DNA of 64,000 nucleotides from Bradyrhizobium barranii subsp. barranii (GTDB taxonomy: Bacteria; Pseudomonadota; Alphaproteobacteria; Rhizobiales; Xanthobacteraceae): contig NZ_CP086136.1 of assembly GCF_017565645.3 (NCBI RefSeq), positions 5,501,501-5,565,500 of the forward strand. Reading direction: 5' to 3'. Both the position numbers and the translations under genes were made by a program. Of the stretch, positions 55,898-64,000 are shown one piece after another. How positions within the stretch are numbered: the stretch's first letter is position 1; each line of letters begins with the position of its first letter. Under the pieces are notes generated by a model. It was not told where the DNA came from and made no database searches. It saw only the letters and a program-made list of their open reading frames with translations.

Positions 55898-56258
55898 CAG
55901 GCGACTCCGCGCAAGGGCAGCGCTAGCTGCATGTCGAAGCGCCTTGTGGCGTTGGCGATGATGAAGGCTTGCAGTGCAGAAGAGACCTCAGTGTCAGTGT
56001 CAGATGCGCGCTGGGCCAGTGCGTCGGCGACGTCGGAAGTCGCATCTCGCGACCACCCCTCGATGGGATTGAAGGACACAATCCGAACTGGATAGGCGAC
56101 TGGCCGGACGGGAGATTTCGCAAGATCGTCTCGAGGTCGGTCTCAGCCTCGTCGGTCTCGCGCCAGGCGCAACCGGCGCGCGCGCCAAAGTCTTCAAGCA
56201 CCAGATAGATGTCGCGGTCGAAGCGGTCAGCCGGCACGATCGAGGGCGCGGAACGCAT
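55897..56258 (-). pseudogene. Small conserved protein, frameshifted
   Basis: The N-terminal part from ATG 56258 (MRSAPSIVPADRFDRDIYLV, GCAWRETDEAETDLETILRN) ends sense at LPSGQ. The C-terminal part (YPVRIVSFNPIEGWSRDATS to LQAFIIANATRRFD and LALPLRG) follows in another frame. I recall both halves as one family of about 115-120 residues. One missing base near 56098 would rejoin them. It is coupled to the Cys-rich gene. Confidence 0.6.
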
Positions 56259-56288
56259 ACGCTACTCCGATCGACAAGGGCGGAGACA

Positions 56289-56400
56289 CGGCCCCGGCTG
56301 CAGGGGACGAGGGGGGTAGGCCGGGGCCGCTCCGCCAGCTCTGGCAGCGAGCCGGCGACGACTCAAATAAGCGCCCGTGCTCGTCGTTCCTATTGGGATC
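56289..56400. repeat. GC-rich hairpin repeat, copy 1
   Basis: CGGCCCCGGCT pairs with AGGCCGGGGCCG. The unit continues with CTCCGCC.GCT and GCGAGCC.GCGACGA.TCAAAT. A diverged copy lies at 63093-63200. Confidence 0.6.
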
Positions 56401-56510
56401 ACTCCAAAAAATTGGCTCGTGCCCGACCTTAGGAGAGCCCTGACGGTACTTAACCTCAATGTCCGAAGCTGATCTTTGACTGGCCTTACGGCAAAAGGGA
56501 GGCTGAGCTC

Positions 56511-56672
56511 TTGATCAACATTGCTGAGTGCCGAGAACATACTGACCTCTACAAGAGACTTTCTCGCGCGAGCGGTATTTCCAAGGATCGCGTCGCCGTC
56601 TTGAAAAACATTGCCCGAGGAATGAGCAGAGGTAGGATGCCGGCACTGCTTCCGGCGTCAGTCCCAGTTTGA
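56511..56672 (+). CDS. Possible small hypothetical protein
   Basis: A 53-residue frame from TTG 56511 with GGGAGG eight bases upstream. CREHTDLYKRLSRASGISKD, followed by RVAVLKNIARGMSR, recalls small helical Bradyrhizobium proteins of the pattern 'YK.L......RA..L.NI'. The C-terminus looks degenerate. Confidence 0.35.
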   Translation: MINIAECREHTDLYKRLSRASGISKDRVAVLKNIARGMSRGRMPALLPASVPV

Positions 56673-58040
56673 TTTGGGTGTGGCCTGCTTTACGAAAAGA
56701 ACAATTTGAGGTCGGCGTCGTTCTGGTCTGATGAGACGGTATTACTTTGACATCAGAGAGGGTGACGAGATTTTCCCGGATGAGGAAGGTCTGGAGCTCT
56801 CAACCATAGAGAAGGTGCAGGAAGAGGCGGCGCGCTCGCTGGCCGATATGGCCCGAGATTGCCGTCGGCACCCTAGCCCGTCCTATTCGTGAGAGTGCGG
56901 GTTTTTGGCCCGATTGATGCGGCCGCACATCTTGTCTGACGAGGCGCACAGGATTGCCTTCGGCTTTTCACCGCCTGACGACCCGTACTTTGCAACGCGC
57001 TTGAGGTATAGGTTGGGCGAACGGGGGGCGGACGCCCCGCCGGTCAAGGACCGAGCGGCAGCAACGCGCCTGGCAAGCCGCGGATCAGGTCGGCTTCGGG
57101 ACATGCCGCGGCAAACGCAAGGCGAATGCGGCTCGTGGTCTCGACCACACGGGCAGCGATTTTCAAGAGACGAAGACGCAGCGTCGCGAACTCGGCAGCG
57201 GCCAATTCCCGGGCTTTGGGAATGGCGTCGCGCACGGTCAGCATCAGCCAATAAGCGGCCGTATGGAGCACGAGACGGACCTGGTTGGCGAGCGCCGAAC
57301 GGCAGCTGGTGCGGTCGGAGGCGAGCTGTGTCTTATGCAGCTTGATCAGATTCTCTGCTTGGCCGCGCGCGCAATACAGGCTGTCGTAGATCCACTCGGC
57401 CGAGCCGACATCGAGGCTGGTGACGACGAAGCGGATGTCGAGGCCGAGCATCGTCGCCTCAATACGGGCGACAGTGCGCCGTTCGCGATCCCAGGACTTT
57501 GCCTTGTGGCGCGTCTCGGTATAGCCACGCAGAACCGGCAGGTTCTCGATGGCGCGTCGCGTGCGGATGTCGTCGGCGACCTCGTCGACTTTTCTGGCGA
57601 GAGGCTTGGTGCCGGACAGACCGAAGATGTAGTCGATGCCGTTGGTCTCGCACCACGCCATGGCCTCCGGCCGGGCATAGTGCCCGTCGCCACGGAACGT
57701 AATTTGCGTGTTGTGCCATCGCGTCCGGATATGCCGTACCAGGCGGCGCAGATGGGCACGCACCTCGACGCCGCCCGGCGTCTTGCCGGGCCGCAGCACG
57801 ACGGCCACGGGCCGGCTCTTCTCCGTGTCGTAGACGTGGATCGGCAGGAAGCAGCGTTCGTCATAATGAGCGTTGAACAGCGAGAGCTGCTGATAGAGCT
57901 GGCCCCGGTTGTTTGGACAGCGCCCCGCTGGATTTAAGTGGATTCCTGCCGGGTTATGCTGAACGCGGGGCTTTACGGTTTTGTCGTTGCGTCGGGAGGG
58001 CGTAGCCCGACCAGAGCGACGACAAAACCGTCGGCGACGG

Positions 58041-58868
58041 TCATGCGGCCATCACCATAGCTTGCGTGCCGAAGTAAGCCTCGTCGGGCGTGCGCCCGTC
58101 AAGGCTCGAGTGAGGGCGTCCCTGATTGTAGAAGGCCAGATACTTGGCAATTGACGCTCGCGCCTCGGACACGCTGTCGTAGGCGCGGAGATATACTTCT
58201 TCGTATTTGACCGTGCGCCAGAGCCGCTCGACAAACACGTTGTCGCGCCAGGCGCCCTTGCCGTCCATGCTGATGGCGATCTTCGCGTCCAGCAGCACAT
58301 CGGTGAACTCGAGGCTGGTGAACTGGCTGCCCTGATCCGTGTTGAAAATCTCGGGCCTGCCGTGCTTCGCCAACGCCTCCTGGACCGCTTCGACGCAGAA
58401 GGCCGCCTCCATTGTGATCGAGACGCGATGGGCCAGGACCCGTCGGCTGAACACATCGACGACCGCCGCGAGATAGACGAAGCCACGCCGCATCGGAATG
58501 TAGGTGATGTCCATTGCCCACGCATGGTCGGGCCGCTCGATCTTCAATCCGCGCAACAGGTACGGGTAGATCTTGTGACCCGGAGCCGGCTTGCTCGTGT
58601 TCGGGCGACGATAGACCGCCTCGATCCCCATGCGCTTCATCAGCGTCGCGATGTGGCGGCGACCGGCGTATACGCCCTCCCGCCGCAGCAACGATCGCAG
58701 CATACGCGCTCCCGCGAAGGGATAATCGAGATGCAGCTCATCGAGCCGACGCATCAAGGCAAGGTCCTCGGCCGAAACTGGCCGAGGTTCATAGTAGACC
58801 GTGCTGCGAGCCAGCTTCAGGACCTTCGCCTGGCGCACGATAGAAAGATCATGATCGCGGTCGATCAT
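58041..58868 (-). CDS. IS3-family OrfB transposase (copy 4)
   Basis: A 275-residue transposase, identical in translation to copies 1 and 3. Confidence 0.93.
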   Translation of the reverse strand: MIDRDHDLSIVRQAKVLKLARSTVYYEPRPVSAEDLALMRRLDELHLDYPFAGARMLRSLLRREGVYAGRRHIATLMKRMGIEAVYRRPNTSKPAPGHKIYPYLLRGLKIERPDHAWAMDITYIPMRRGFVYLAAVVDVFSRRVLAHRVSITMEAAFCVEAVQEALAKHGRPEIFNTDQGSQFTSLEFTDVLLDAKIAISMDGKGAWRDNVFVERLWRTVKYEEVYLRAYDSVSEARASIAKYLAFYNQGRPHSSLDGRTPDEAYFGTQAMVMAA

Positions 58869-59170
58869 CGCTTTGCGCTCAGCAGGCCCGCCTTGGTGAG
58901 CGCGCCGGACAAAAAATCGTTTTCCAACGCCAGCTCGCCGATCTTGGCATGTAACGCCTTCAAATCGACCGGCGTCTCGGCCGATGTCTTGTCATGCCCA
59001 AACACGCCGGCGGCGCCTTCCAGGAGCTGGTTTTTCCAGATCGTGATCTGGTTCGGATGAACATCAAACAGTTGCGCCAGCTCCGCCAGTGTCTTGTCGC
59101 CTTTGACCGCAGCCAAAGCAACCTTCGCCTTGAATGCCGGAGAATGCGTCCGGCGGCTCTTCTTCGTCAT
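58865..59170 (-). CDS. IS3-family OrfA (copy 4)
   Basis: A 101-residue HTH protein, identical to copies 1 and 3, coupled to orfB by ATGA. Confidence 0.9.
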   Translation of the reverse strand: MTKKSRRTHSPAFKAKVALAAVKGDKTLAELAQLFDVHPNQITIWKNQLLEGAAGVFGHDKTSAETPVDLKALHAKIGELALENDFLSGALTKAGLLSAKR

Positions 59171-60213
59171 CTTCGCTCCTGATTCGCAGCAAGAATCCTC
59201 GCCGCTGTCAGGCAGAAAATCCACTCAAGCTACTGTCCGAATTTGCGGGGCCAGCTCTGATGGCCGTGGACGACGTCGCAGGTATCATCGATGTCGAGCG
59301 TGACGGATGCCGGCTCGCGCGGGTAGCTATCCATCCATGCGTCGACCAAAATGTAGGTCAGCCGGATCACGTCGCGCAGGCGCGGAGCATTCTCCAGCCG
59401 CGACAGCGTCGGCTGGGAACACAAATCCCGGCCCGTGTCCGGCAGCCGTCCGCAGGCCAGTTTGAATGCCGGATCGGACCTCAGATGATCGAGGTCGTCG
59501 GCGTCCTCGTAGCCGCAGCAGATCGCGAACATGCGAGCGCGGAGCATATCGACCAGGCTGTGCACGACCCGCGTCGGATCGCGCCGATCCGGGAACACCC
59601 GGGCCAGATTGTTGGCCAAACCGAGACGCCGCTCGGCCATCGCCAGAAGCATCACGCCCCCGTTCGAGGTTAGGCGCCCACCATCGAAGGCAGCTGTGAC
59701 TTTCTTGGCGTGAACGGCTGGAAACGAGAAGGGCGGAATCGTATCGTCGGTCATGGCGGGCGTGGCGTTCGCGGTTGGAGGTGATGGGGTTGGCTTCGCA
59801 ACCGAATCCTACGCCGCATCAGCGCTTTACCCCTCAGGCGCACTCTTACGAATAAGACGGGTTAAGTTGAAGAAAGATTGAGTGACTCCCGATCATTTCT
59901 GTGCCGAAACGTGGAGTCGCGGTCGTGCCGCGTCCAAAGAAACCGGCGCGAGCGGCCTATTAGACGCGGTAGGTGATCAGCCTCCGAAACGAGACTATCA
60001 AGCATGAAGAGATCGAGCGCGAGGCAGAGGTTTTATTTGTGTTGAATTCTTGCTTCTCGATAGTGGTCTGAAATCGTATCATCGGTCATGGCGGGCGTGG
60101 CGTTCGCGGTTGAAGGTGATGGGGTGGCTTCGCAACCGAATCCTACGCCGCATCAGCGCTTTACACCACGCTCGCCAGCCTCTCAGGCGCCCTCTCGCGA
60201 ATAAGACGGGCTA

Positions 60214-61332
60214 GTACCCGGAATCAGAGCTGAGTGATACGGCGGCCTTTGAAACGGCGTTGACGGACCTTTTTCTTGGTCCAGACGAAGGGCTCGGCTC
60301 TGTCGTTGTATGCGTTGACGTAGGCATCGATGTGTTCCTGAAGCTGCTTGAGGCTCGTGAAGGAGGTGCCGCTGAGCGACTGCCCCTGCAAGATGGAAAA
60401 CCATACTTCGACCTGATTGAGCCATGACGCACTTGTCGGCGTGAAATGAAATTGCACGTTGGGGTGGGCCTTGAGCCAGTCCTCGTTCTTTTTATGGGTG
60501 TTGAGGTTGTCGAGGATGACGTGAAGCTTGCGGTTCGGAAAAGTCGCGGTGACGCTGTTCATGAAATCGAGAAACTCGACGCGGCGCCGGCGTTTTGAAT
60601 GGGTCGCGATGATCTTTCCGGTGGCGACTTCGAGCGCCGCAAACAATGTTGTGGTGCCATGCCGCTTGTAATCGTGGCTTTGGCCGGTTAAGGCGCGGCC
60701 ATTGGGCAACTTCAGATAACCCTGCGCTCGCTCCAAAGCCTGGATCGAGGGCTTCTCGTCCACGCACAGCACAATGGCCTTCGCCGGCGGCGCGACATAG
60801 AGGCCGACAACATCGGCGGCTTTGGCCGTAAAGTTCGGGTCGTTGCTCTCGCACCAGGACTTGCGAGCCACCAGGTCAATCTTGTGGCTGCGCAGGAACC
60901 GCCAGACATATTGGACATCGACATCGCCCAGCGCCTCGGCCAGCAGGGGGCCGGTCCAGCGCGCAAACCCTTGCGGTGGCGGCTTATCCAGCAGCTTCAG
61001 AATCCGCTTGTCGGTCGTCTTCGTATAGATCGGCTGCTTGCCAGGCCGCGGCTTGTCTTGCAGCCCTTCAAGGCCATGGTCGGCATAGCGATGCCGCCAA
61101 AGGCTGACAATCCGCGGCTGGACCCCAACTTCCTTGGCGATCGACCGGGTGCTGCGCCCATCCGCCGCCAACAGAACTATCCGCGCCCGCTTCAAATCGC
61201 GCTGCAACGTCACCGGAGAGCGATAACACGCCTCAAGCACCTTGCGATCTTTCCTCGAAAGGTGGACTTCTCTTGCTTCGGGTATCATCCCGACCTTGAA
61301 TCACGACTCACGTTCCAAGAAAAGTGGGTACT
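60214..61332 (-). mobile_element. IS630-family element (1119 bp)
   Basis: The ends are GTACCCGGAATCAG and, inward from the right, GTACCCACTTTTCTTGG. TA on each side (60212-60213 and 61333-61334) is the IS630 target duplication. The left TA is the terminal TA of IS1380-E. Confidence 0.88.
60224..61288 (-). CDS. IS630-family transposase
   Basis: A 354-residue transposase with an N-terminal HTH (SIAKEVGVQPRIVSLWRHRY) and a DDE core: VLCVDEKPSIQAL, HVILDNLNTHK and WLNQVEVWFSILQ. Full length. An upstream Met is close to the right terminus, as usual. Confidence 0.93.
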   Translation of the reverse strand: MIPEAREVHLSRKDRKVLEACYRSPVTLQRDLKRARIVLLAADGRSTRSIAKEVGVQPRIVSLWRHRYADHGLEGLQDKPRPGKQPIYTKTTDKRILKLLDKPPPQGFARWTGPLLAEALGDVDVQYVWRFLRSHKIDLVARKSWCESNDPNFTAKAADVVGLYVAPPAKAIVLCVDEKPSIQALERAQGYLKLPNGRALTGQSHDYKRHGTTTLFAALEVATGKIIATHSKRRRRVEFLDFMNSVTATFPNRKLHVILDNLNTHKKNEDWLKAHPNVQFHFTPTSASWLNQVEVWFSILQGQSLSGTSFTSLKQLQEHIDAYVNAYNDRAEPFVWTKKKVRQRRFKGRRITQL

Positions 61333-61572
61333 AGGGACCAGTGGCCGACAGATGTCGATTGAAGTCCGGGACGACAGCGGTCCGGTGCTCCACCTCAAAT
61401 TCACATTCGCGGTCGAACGGCGCAGGCATTGAGGCCGCCTCCGTTGGCGGGCTGTGTTCCTTCTGTCGGGAACCCGAGTTCTGGTTTATGGTCCCGAGAT
61501 CACCGCCCAGTCCGAGGCGTCCATCGGTGACTGAGAGTGCTTCATGCTCCCGCCCCATATGCGAGCGGAAGC

Positions 61573-61731
61573 ATGTGTGAAAAGTGCACTCTGTACGACG
61601 ATAAGATCGCCCGATATCGACGATTGTCACTCGGGATCAACGACCGGCAAACACTGGACGAAATTGCAATCCTGATCGCACAGGCGACGGAAGCGAAGGC
61701 CGCCAATCACCCCCCCGACCCGAAAGAGTAG
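61573..61731 (+). CDS. Small Cys-pair protein
   Basis: A 52-residue protein from ATG 61573: MCEKCTLYDDKIARYRRLSL, then TLDEIAILIAQATEAKAANH. An N-terminal CxxC and a two-helix body match a small family I recall from Bradyrhizobium. Function unknown. Confidence 0.6.
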   Translation: MCEKCTLYDDKIARYRRLSLGINDRQTLDEIAILIAQATEAKAANHPPDPKE

Positions 61732-61879
61732 GGCCGCCTAAGTTTGGCGGCTTCGGTCATTGACCTCTTCAGCCTGCGCCGCCGCTAACAGCGTTTCTGA
61801 ACTCACTCGAAGCATGGCGGGCTTTCACCTTAACAAAAAAACCACGGCAGAATACTCAACATGCGCAAAGGGGCCGGCT

Positions 61880-63043
61880 GTGACCAATCCAAGTGAGACA
61901 CGAGGGCATGAACGCCGGCTGGCGGATTTCATTCGGCAAAACCACGCCGCTATCGTCAAGGAATGGATCGATTTCGCGCGAACTATATCGCCGGCCAGCG
62001 ACAAGATGACGAAGCTAGCTTTGCAAGATCATGTCGTGGATATTCTCGGGTTTATTGCAGACGACCTCGAATCTGCGCAGACTGCGCGAGAGAGGTTTGA
62101 TAAATCGCGCGGCGTGGGCCCTCCAGAAAATCCGTTTTCCGAGAGCGCGGCTGAGGTTCATGCCGCTCTTCGCCTTGCCGATGGTTTTGACATCGACCAG
62201 ATGGTCTCCGAATACCGGGCGCTTCGCGCAAGTGTTGTGAAGCAATGGGTGGCTCATCATCAAGGGCTGGCTGCAACCGATGTTGAAGACCTCACGCGAT
62301 TCAATGAAGCGATTGATCAGGCTGTCACGGAGTCGGTAGCTCACTACACTAAGACGATTAATGACTCCCGCAATTTGTTCTTGGGCGTGCTGGGTCATGA
62401 TTTGCGCAACCCCATAGGCGCGGTTTCGATGGGTGCTCAGTGGATGGAGCGATCCGGAATAACAAATCCGAAACAGGCAAAGGTGGTTTCGGAGATTAGG
62501 ACGGCGGCCCGTCGGGCGACACAAATTTTAAATGACTTACTCGATCTCACGCGCTCGTCCTTCGGTACTGAAATTCCAGTTGTAAAGACCAAAATCGACA
62601 TGGTGGCGCTCTGTCAGGAGATAGCGGATGAGCTGCGCGCCATCCACACGGATCGTGATTTTGAGGTCACGCACGACGGAGATCCTACGTGCTCGTGTGA
62701 CGCTGCGCGCCTGGGGCAGGTGCTGTCGAACCTGATGGGCAACGCCATCCAATATGGCGACCGAGAGCAGCCTATCACTGTGAGGATCGCAGGCAACGCC
62801 CCCGACACCGTCACAATAGCCGTGCACAACATGGGTTCACCAATCCCCCCGGACACACAAAAATTAGTATTTCAGTCTTGGATGCGCGGCCAGGACGTCA
62901 GCGATGAGTCTGAGCACAGTACACATCTGGGCCTCGGTCTCTATATCGCGAAATTAATCGTCGAAGCCCACGGCGGCGAAATTTCTGTCGCCTCCAACGA
63001 ACAAACGGGAACGACATTTTCCCTCCGACTTCCGCGCAGTTGA
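61880..63043 (+). CDS. Sensor histidine kinase with RsbRD-like N-terminal domain
   Basis: A 387-residue cytoplasmic kinase. Residues about 10-150 resemble the RsbRD N-terminal globin-like domain (FIRQNHAAIVKEWIDFARTI, VSEYRALRASVVKQWV). The H-box is LGVLGHDLRNPIGAV (His near 173), then the N-box LSNLMGNAIQYGD and the G-box GLGLYIAKLIVEAHGG. No membrane helix is seen. I prefer GTG 61880 with AAAGGGG upstream; the frame is open to 61760. No response regulator lies next to it. Confidence 0.85.
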   Translation: MTNPSETRGHERRLADFIRQNHAAIVKEWIDFARTISPASDKMTKLALQDHVVDILGFIADDLESAQTARERFDKSRGVGPPENPFSESAAEVHAALRLADGFDIDQMVSEYRALRASVVKQWVAHHQGLAATDVEDLTRFNEAIDQAVTESVAHYTKTINDSRNLFLGVLGHDLRNPIGAVSMGAQWMERSGITNPKQAKVVSEIRTAARRATQILNDLLDLTRSSFGTEIPVVKTKIDMVALCQEIADELRAIHTDRDFEVTHDGDPTCSCDAARLGQVLSNLMGNAIQYGDREQPITVRIAGNAPDTVTIAVHNMGSPIPPDTQKLVFQSWMRGQDVSDESEHSTHLGLGLYIAKLIVEAHGGEISVASNEQTGTTFSLRLPRS

Positions 63044-63092
63044 ACTCGCAGGAGCAGGGCTACACACTTCAAGGCTGTCCTTGGGCGAAGAG

Positions 63093-63200
63093 AACGGCCC
63101 CGGCTCCGGAGGGATCAAGGGGTAGGCCGAGGCCGCTCCGCCGGCTGTGGTCAGCGAGCCAGCGACGATTCAAATATTCGGCCGCCCTTGTGTTCCCTTT
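63093..63200. repeat. GC-rich hairpin repeat, copy 2
   Basis: ACGGCCCCGGCT...TAGGCCGAGGCCGCTCCGCC and AGCGAGCCAGCGACGATTC mirror 56289-56400. It lies just after the histidine kinase gene and may act as a terminator. Confidence 0.6.
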
Positions 63201-63223
63201 GAGTCCTTGTCCCGCAAGAAAAG

Positions 63224-63256
63224 GGCCCCAGCTCAAATGGGGGATGAGCCGGGGCC
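63224..63256. other. Stem-loop in gene-free stretch after the kinase
   Basis: GGCCCCAGCTC (63224-63234) pairs with GAGCCGGGGCC (63246-63256), one mismatch. It could be a terminator or part of a small RNA. The stretch 63044-63634 shows no gene. Confidence 0.45.
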
Positions 63257-63634
63257 TAGAGGTTACCCTCGACGAGCCTCGAGGGCGTCGGGAAAACTTG
63301 GCAAAAGCGACGATGTTCCTGGCTCGGCAGAACCCCCTCGGCCAACAAACGTCAACGGTGCAGGGTAGCACCAGATGCACGCCGATCGTGCGGAACGTCG
63401 CAGCACGGGCCGCAGGTGCCGGACGAGACCGGACCCTGCGGCCGAGCGCGCGCTGTGTGAAACAGGCCACAGGCAGGGGAGATTTAGGACTTGGCTGGGA
63501 ACATCTATGTTGCGCCCGGCTTGTGTTCTGCGGTGACGGTCTCGGTCCCACGAGACAGAAGCCTGTCCGGAAGCCGCAGCATCATCACGCCCCCCGGCCC
63601 GATGCTGGGGCCTCCACGGGCAGAGGATTCAAAG

Positions 63635-63709
63635 ATGGGTCCCAATGCCAATACGGTTTTGGGCGTTCTGCTGGCGGCCGCCCTCGCGTACGTCATTTTT
63701 GTGCATTAG
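63635..63709 (+). CDS. Tiny single-helix membrane protein (tentative)
   Basis: A 24-residue frame, MGPNANTVLGVLLAAALAYV followed by IFVH, with AGAGGA upstream. One hydrophobic helix. Support is by composition only. Confidence 0.28.
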   Translation: MGPNANTVLGVLLAAALAYVIFVH

Positions 63710-63916
63710 GCGCTGGCCTGTTTCCGATCGCGGTGGCTTATGTAGGGGAGTGGCCTTTACCTTCGGTGACTGGTGCGAGGTGATCAAAATTGACCATAAG
63801 TCCGGTAGCGTACATGCCAGACTAGCCCCATCACCGCGCAGCCCTTGGCATCTATCGGTGATGAGAACGCCATCACGCGCTCCCGCCTCCTTCCCTTTGG
63901 ACAGGAGCTGGCGCCA

Positions 63917-64000
63917 TGCACCGACGCCGCATCAAGCAAACTACATCTCTTGAAGAACGCCTTGCCGAACAAGCCCAGCGGCTCCGGCAGGCAGCCAAAT
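63917..64000 (+). CDS. Small Arg-rich protein (partial, runs off window)
   Basis: From ATG 63917, nine bases after AGGAG, the frame reads MHRRRIKQTTSLEERLAEQA and QRLRQAAK to the window end. The MHRRRIKxT start marks a short helical protein common in Bradyrhizobium. Function unknown. Confidence 0.6.

Larger units (their letters stand above)
57895..59258 (-). mobile_element. IS3-family element, copy 4 (1364 bp), nested in IS1380-E
   Basis: It is flanked by GAT at 57892-57894 and 59259-59261, showing the 3-bp duplication of this element and fixing its ends at AGAGCTGG/CCAGCTCT. Confidence 0.95.
57044..59754 (-). pseudogene. IS1380-family transposase (copy E), interrupted by IS3
   Basis: The N-terminal part (59754 down to 59259) ends at DDTCDVVHGHQ. 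The rest continues below 57895 (LSLFNAHYDERCFLPIHVYD) to 57044. No full protein can be made. Confidence 0.9.
56874..60213 (-). mobile_element. IS1380-family element, copy E (extended form), with nested IS3
   Basis: Without the IS3 and its GAT duplication it is 1973 bp. The left part carries the base differences of copy B, and the right part matches A, C and D, so it is a mosaic. The right end abuts IS630. Confidence 0.9.
56731..61432 (+). pseudogene. DUF6894 protein gene, split by the IS1380-E/IS3/IS630 cluster
   Basis: The 5' part (56731-56873) encodes MRRYYFDIREGDEIFPDEEG, LELSTIEKVQEEAARSLADM and ARDCRRH. The 3' part (61335-61432) encodes GTSGRQMSIEVRDDSGPVLH followed by LKFTFAVERRRH. Together they make a complete DUF6894-type protein of about 79 residues, abundant in Bradyrhizobium. 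The frames do not rejoin exactly and no 4-bp duplication is found, so a small change accompanied or followed insertion. Confidence 0.75.

Overview
The window looks like a chromosomal segment of a Bradyrhizobium-type alphaproteobacterium. The reasons are high-GC coding, small-protein families I recognise from that genus (DUF6894, DUF3892, short Cys-pair and RsbRD-type proteins), paired REP-like palindromes, and a very heavy insertion-sequence load. Assignments rest on reading the translated sequence; no database search was run.

Bases 1 to about 21,400 are ordinary chromosomal genes. In order: a cobalt-type nitrile hydratase pair; a crotonase-fold protein lacking one catalytic Glu; a DASS anion transporter; a metNIQ D-methionine importer with frameshifted metQ; an AraC regulator divergent from a serine hydrolase and a copper amine oxidase; a small protein with a DyP peroxidase; a TonB-receptor leader remnant fused by overlap to a PepSY membrane protein; a ClpX-zinc-finger protein; a frameshifted exported protein; a frameshifted M24 peptidase; and a LysR / solute-binding protein / nitroreductase / lyase cluster resembling a 4-nitrobenzoate (pnb) locus.

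Bases 21,661 to 61,332 are an IS-dominated island. I see five copies of one IS1380-family element (A to E: A, C and D complete, B truncated, E interrupted), four copies of one IS3-family element, one IS21 element inside another, one IS256, one IS630 and an IS3-type remnant. The spaces hold broken genes: pnbB split by IS1380-A with a GGAC duplication, a DyP peroxidase trimmed at both ends, a DNA ligase/sulfatase chimera, a DUF6894 gene split by a three-IS cluster, and a dismembered Tn7/Tn5053-like module. In that module tniB and the first half of tniQ lie at 30.8-32.3 kb, while the second half of tniQ lies inverted at 24.7-25.2 kb. The halves rejoin in frame, recreating a Cys4 zinc finger, if the shared ATT duplication of one IS3 insertion is collapsed. 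This is direct evidence for an inversion between two IS3 copies.

All unbroken IS1380 copies carry a 349-bp extension with a second, diverged right terminus, and copy A shows that the extended 1972-bp unit moves as a whole.

From 61,433 to the end the sequence returns to ordinary genes: a small Cys-pair protein, a histidine kinase with an RsbRD-like N-terminus, hairpin-rich intergenic DNA, and the start of a small Arg-rich protein. Four non-IS genes (metQ, the exported protein, the M24 peptidase and a small protein at 56 kb) carry single short-indel frameshifts; either the assembly has residual indel errors or these genes are decaying.
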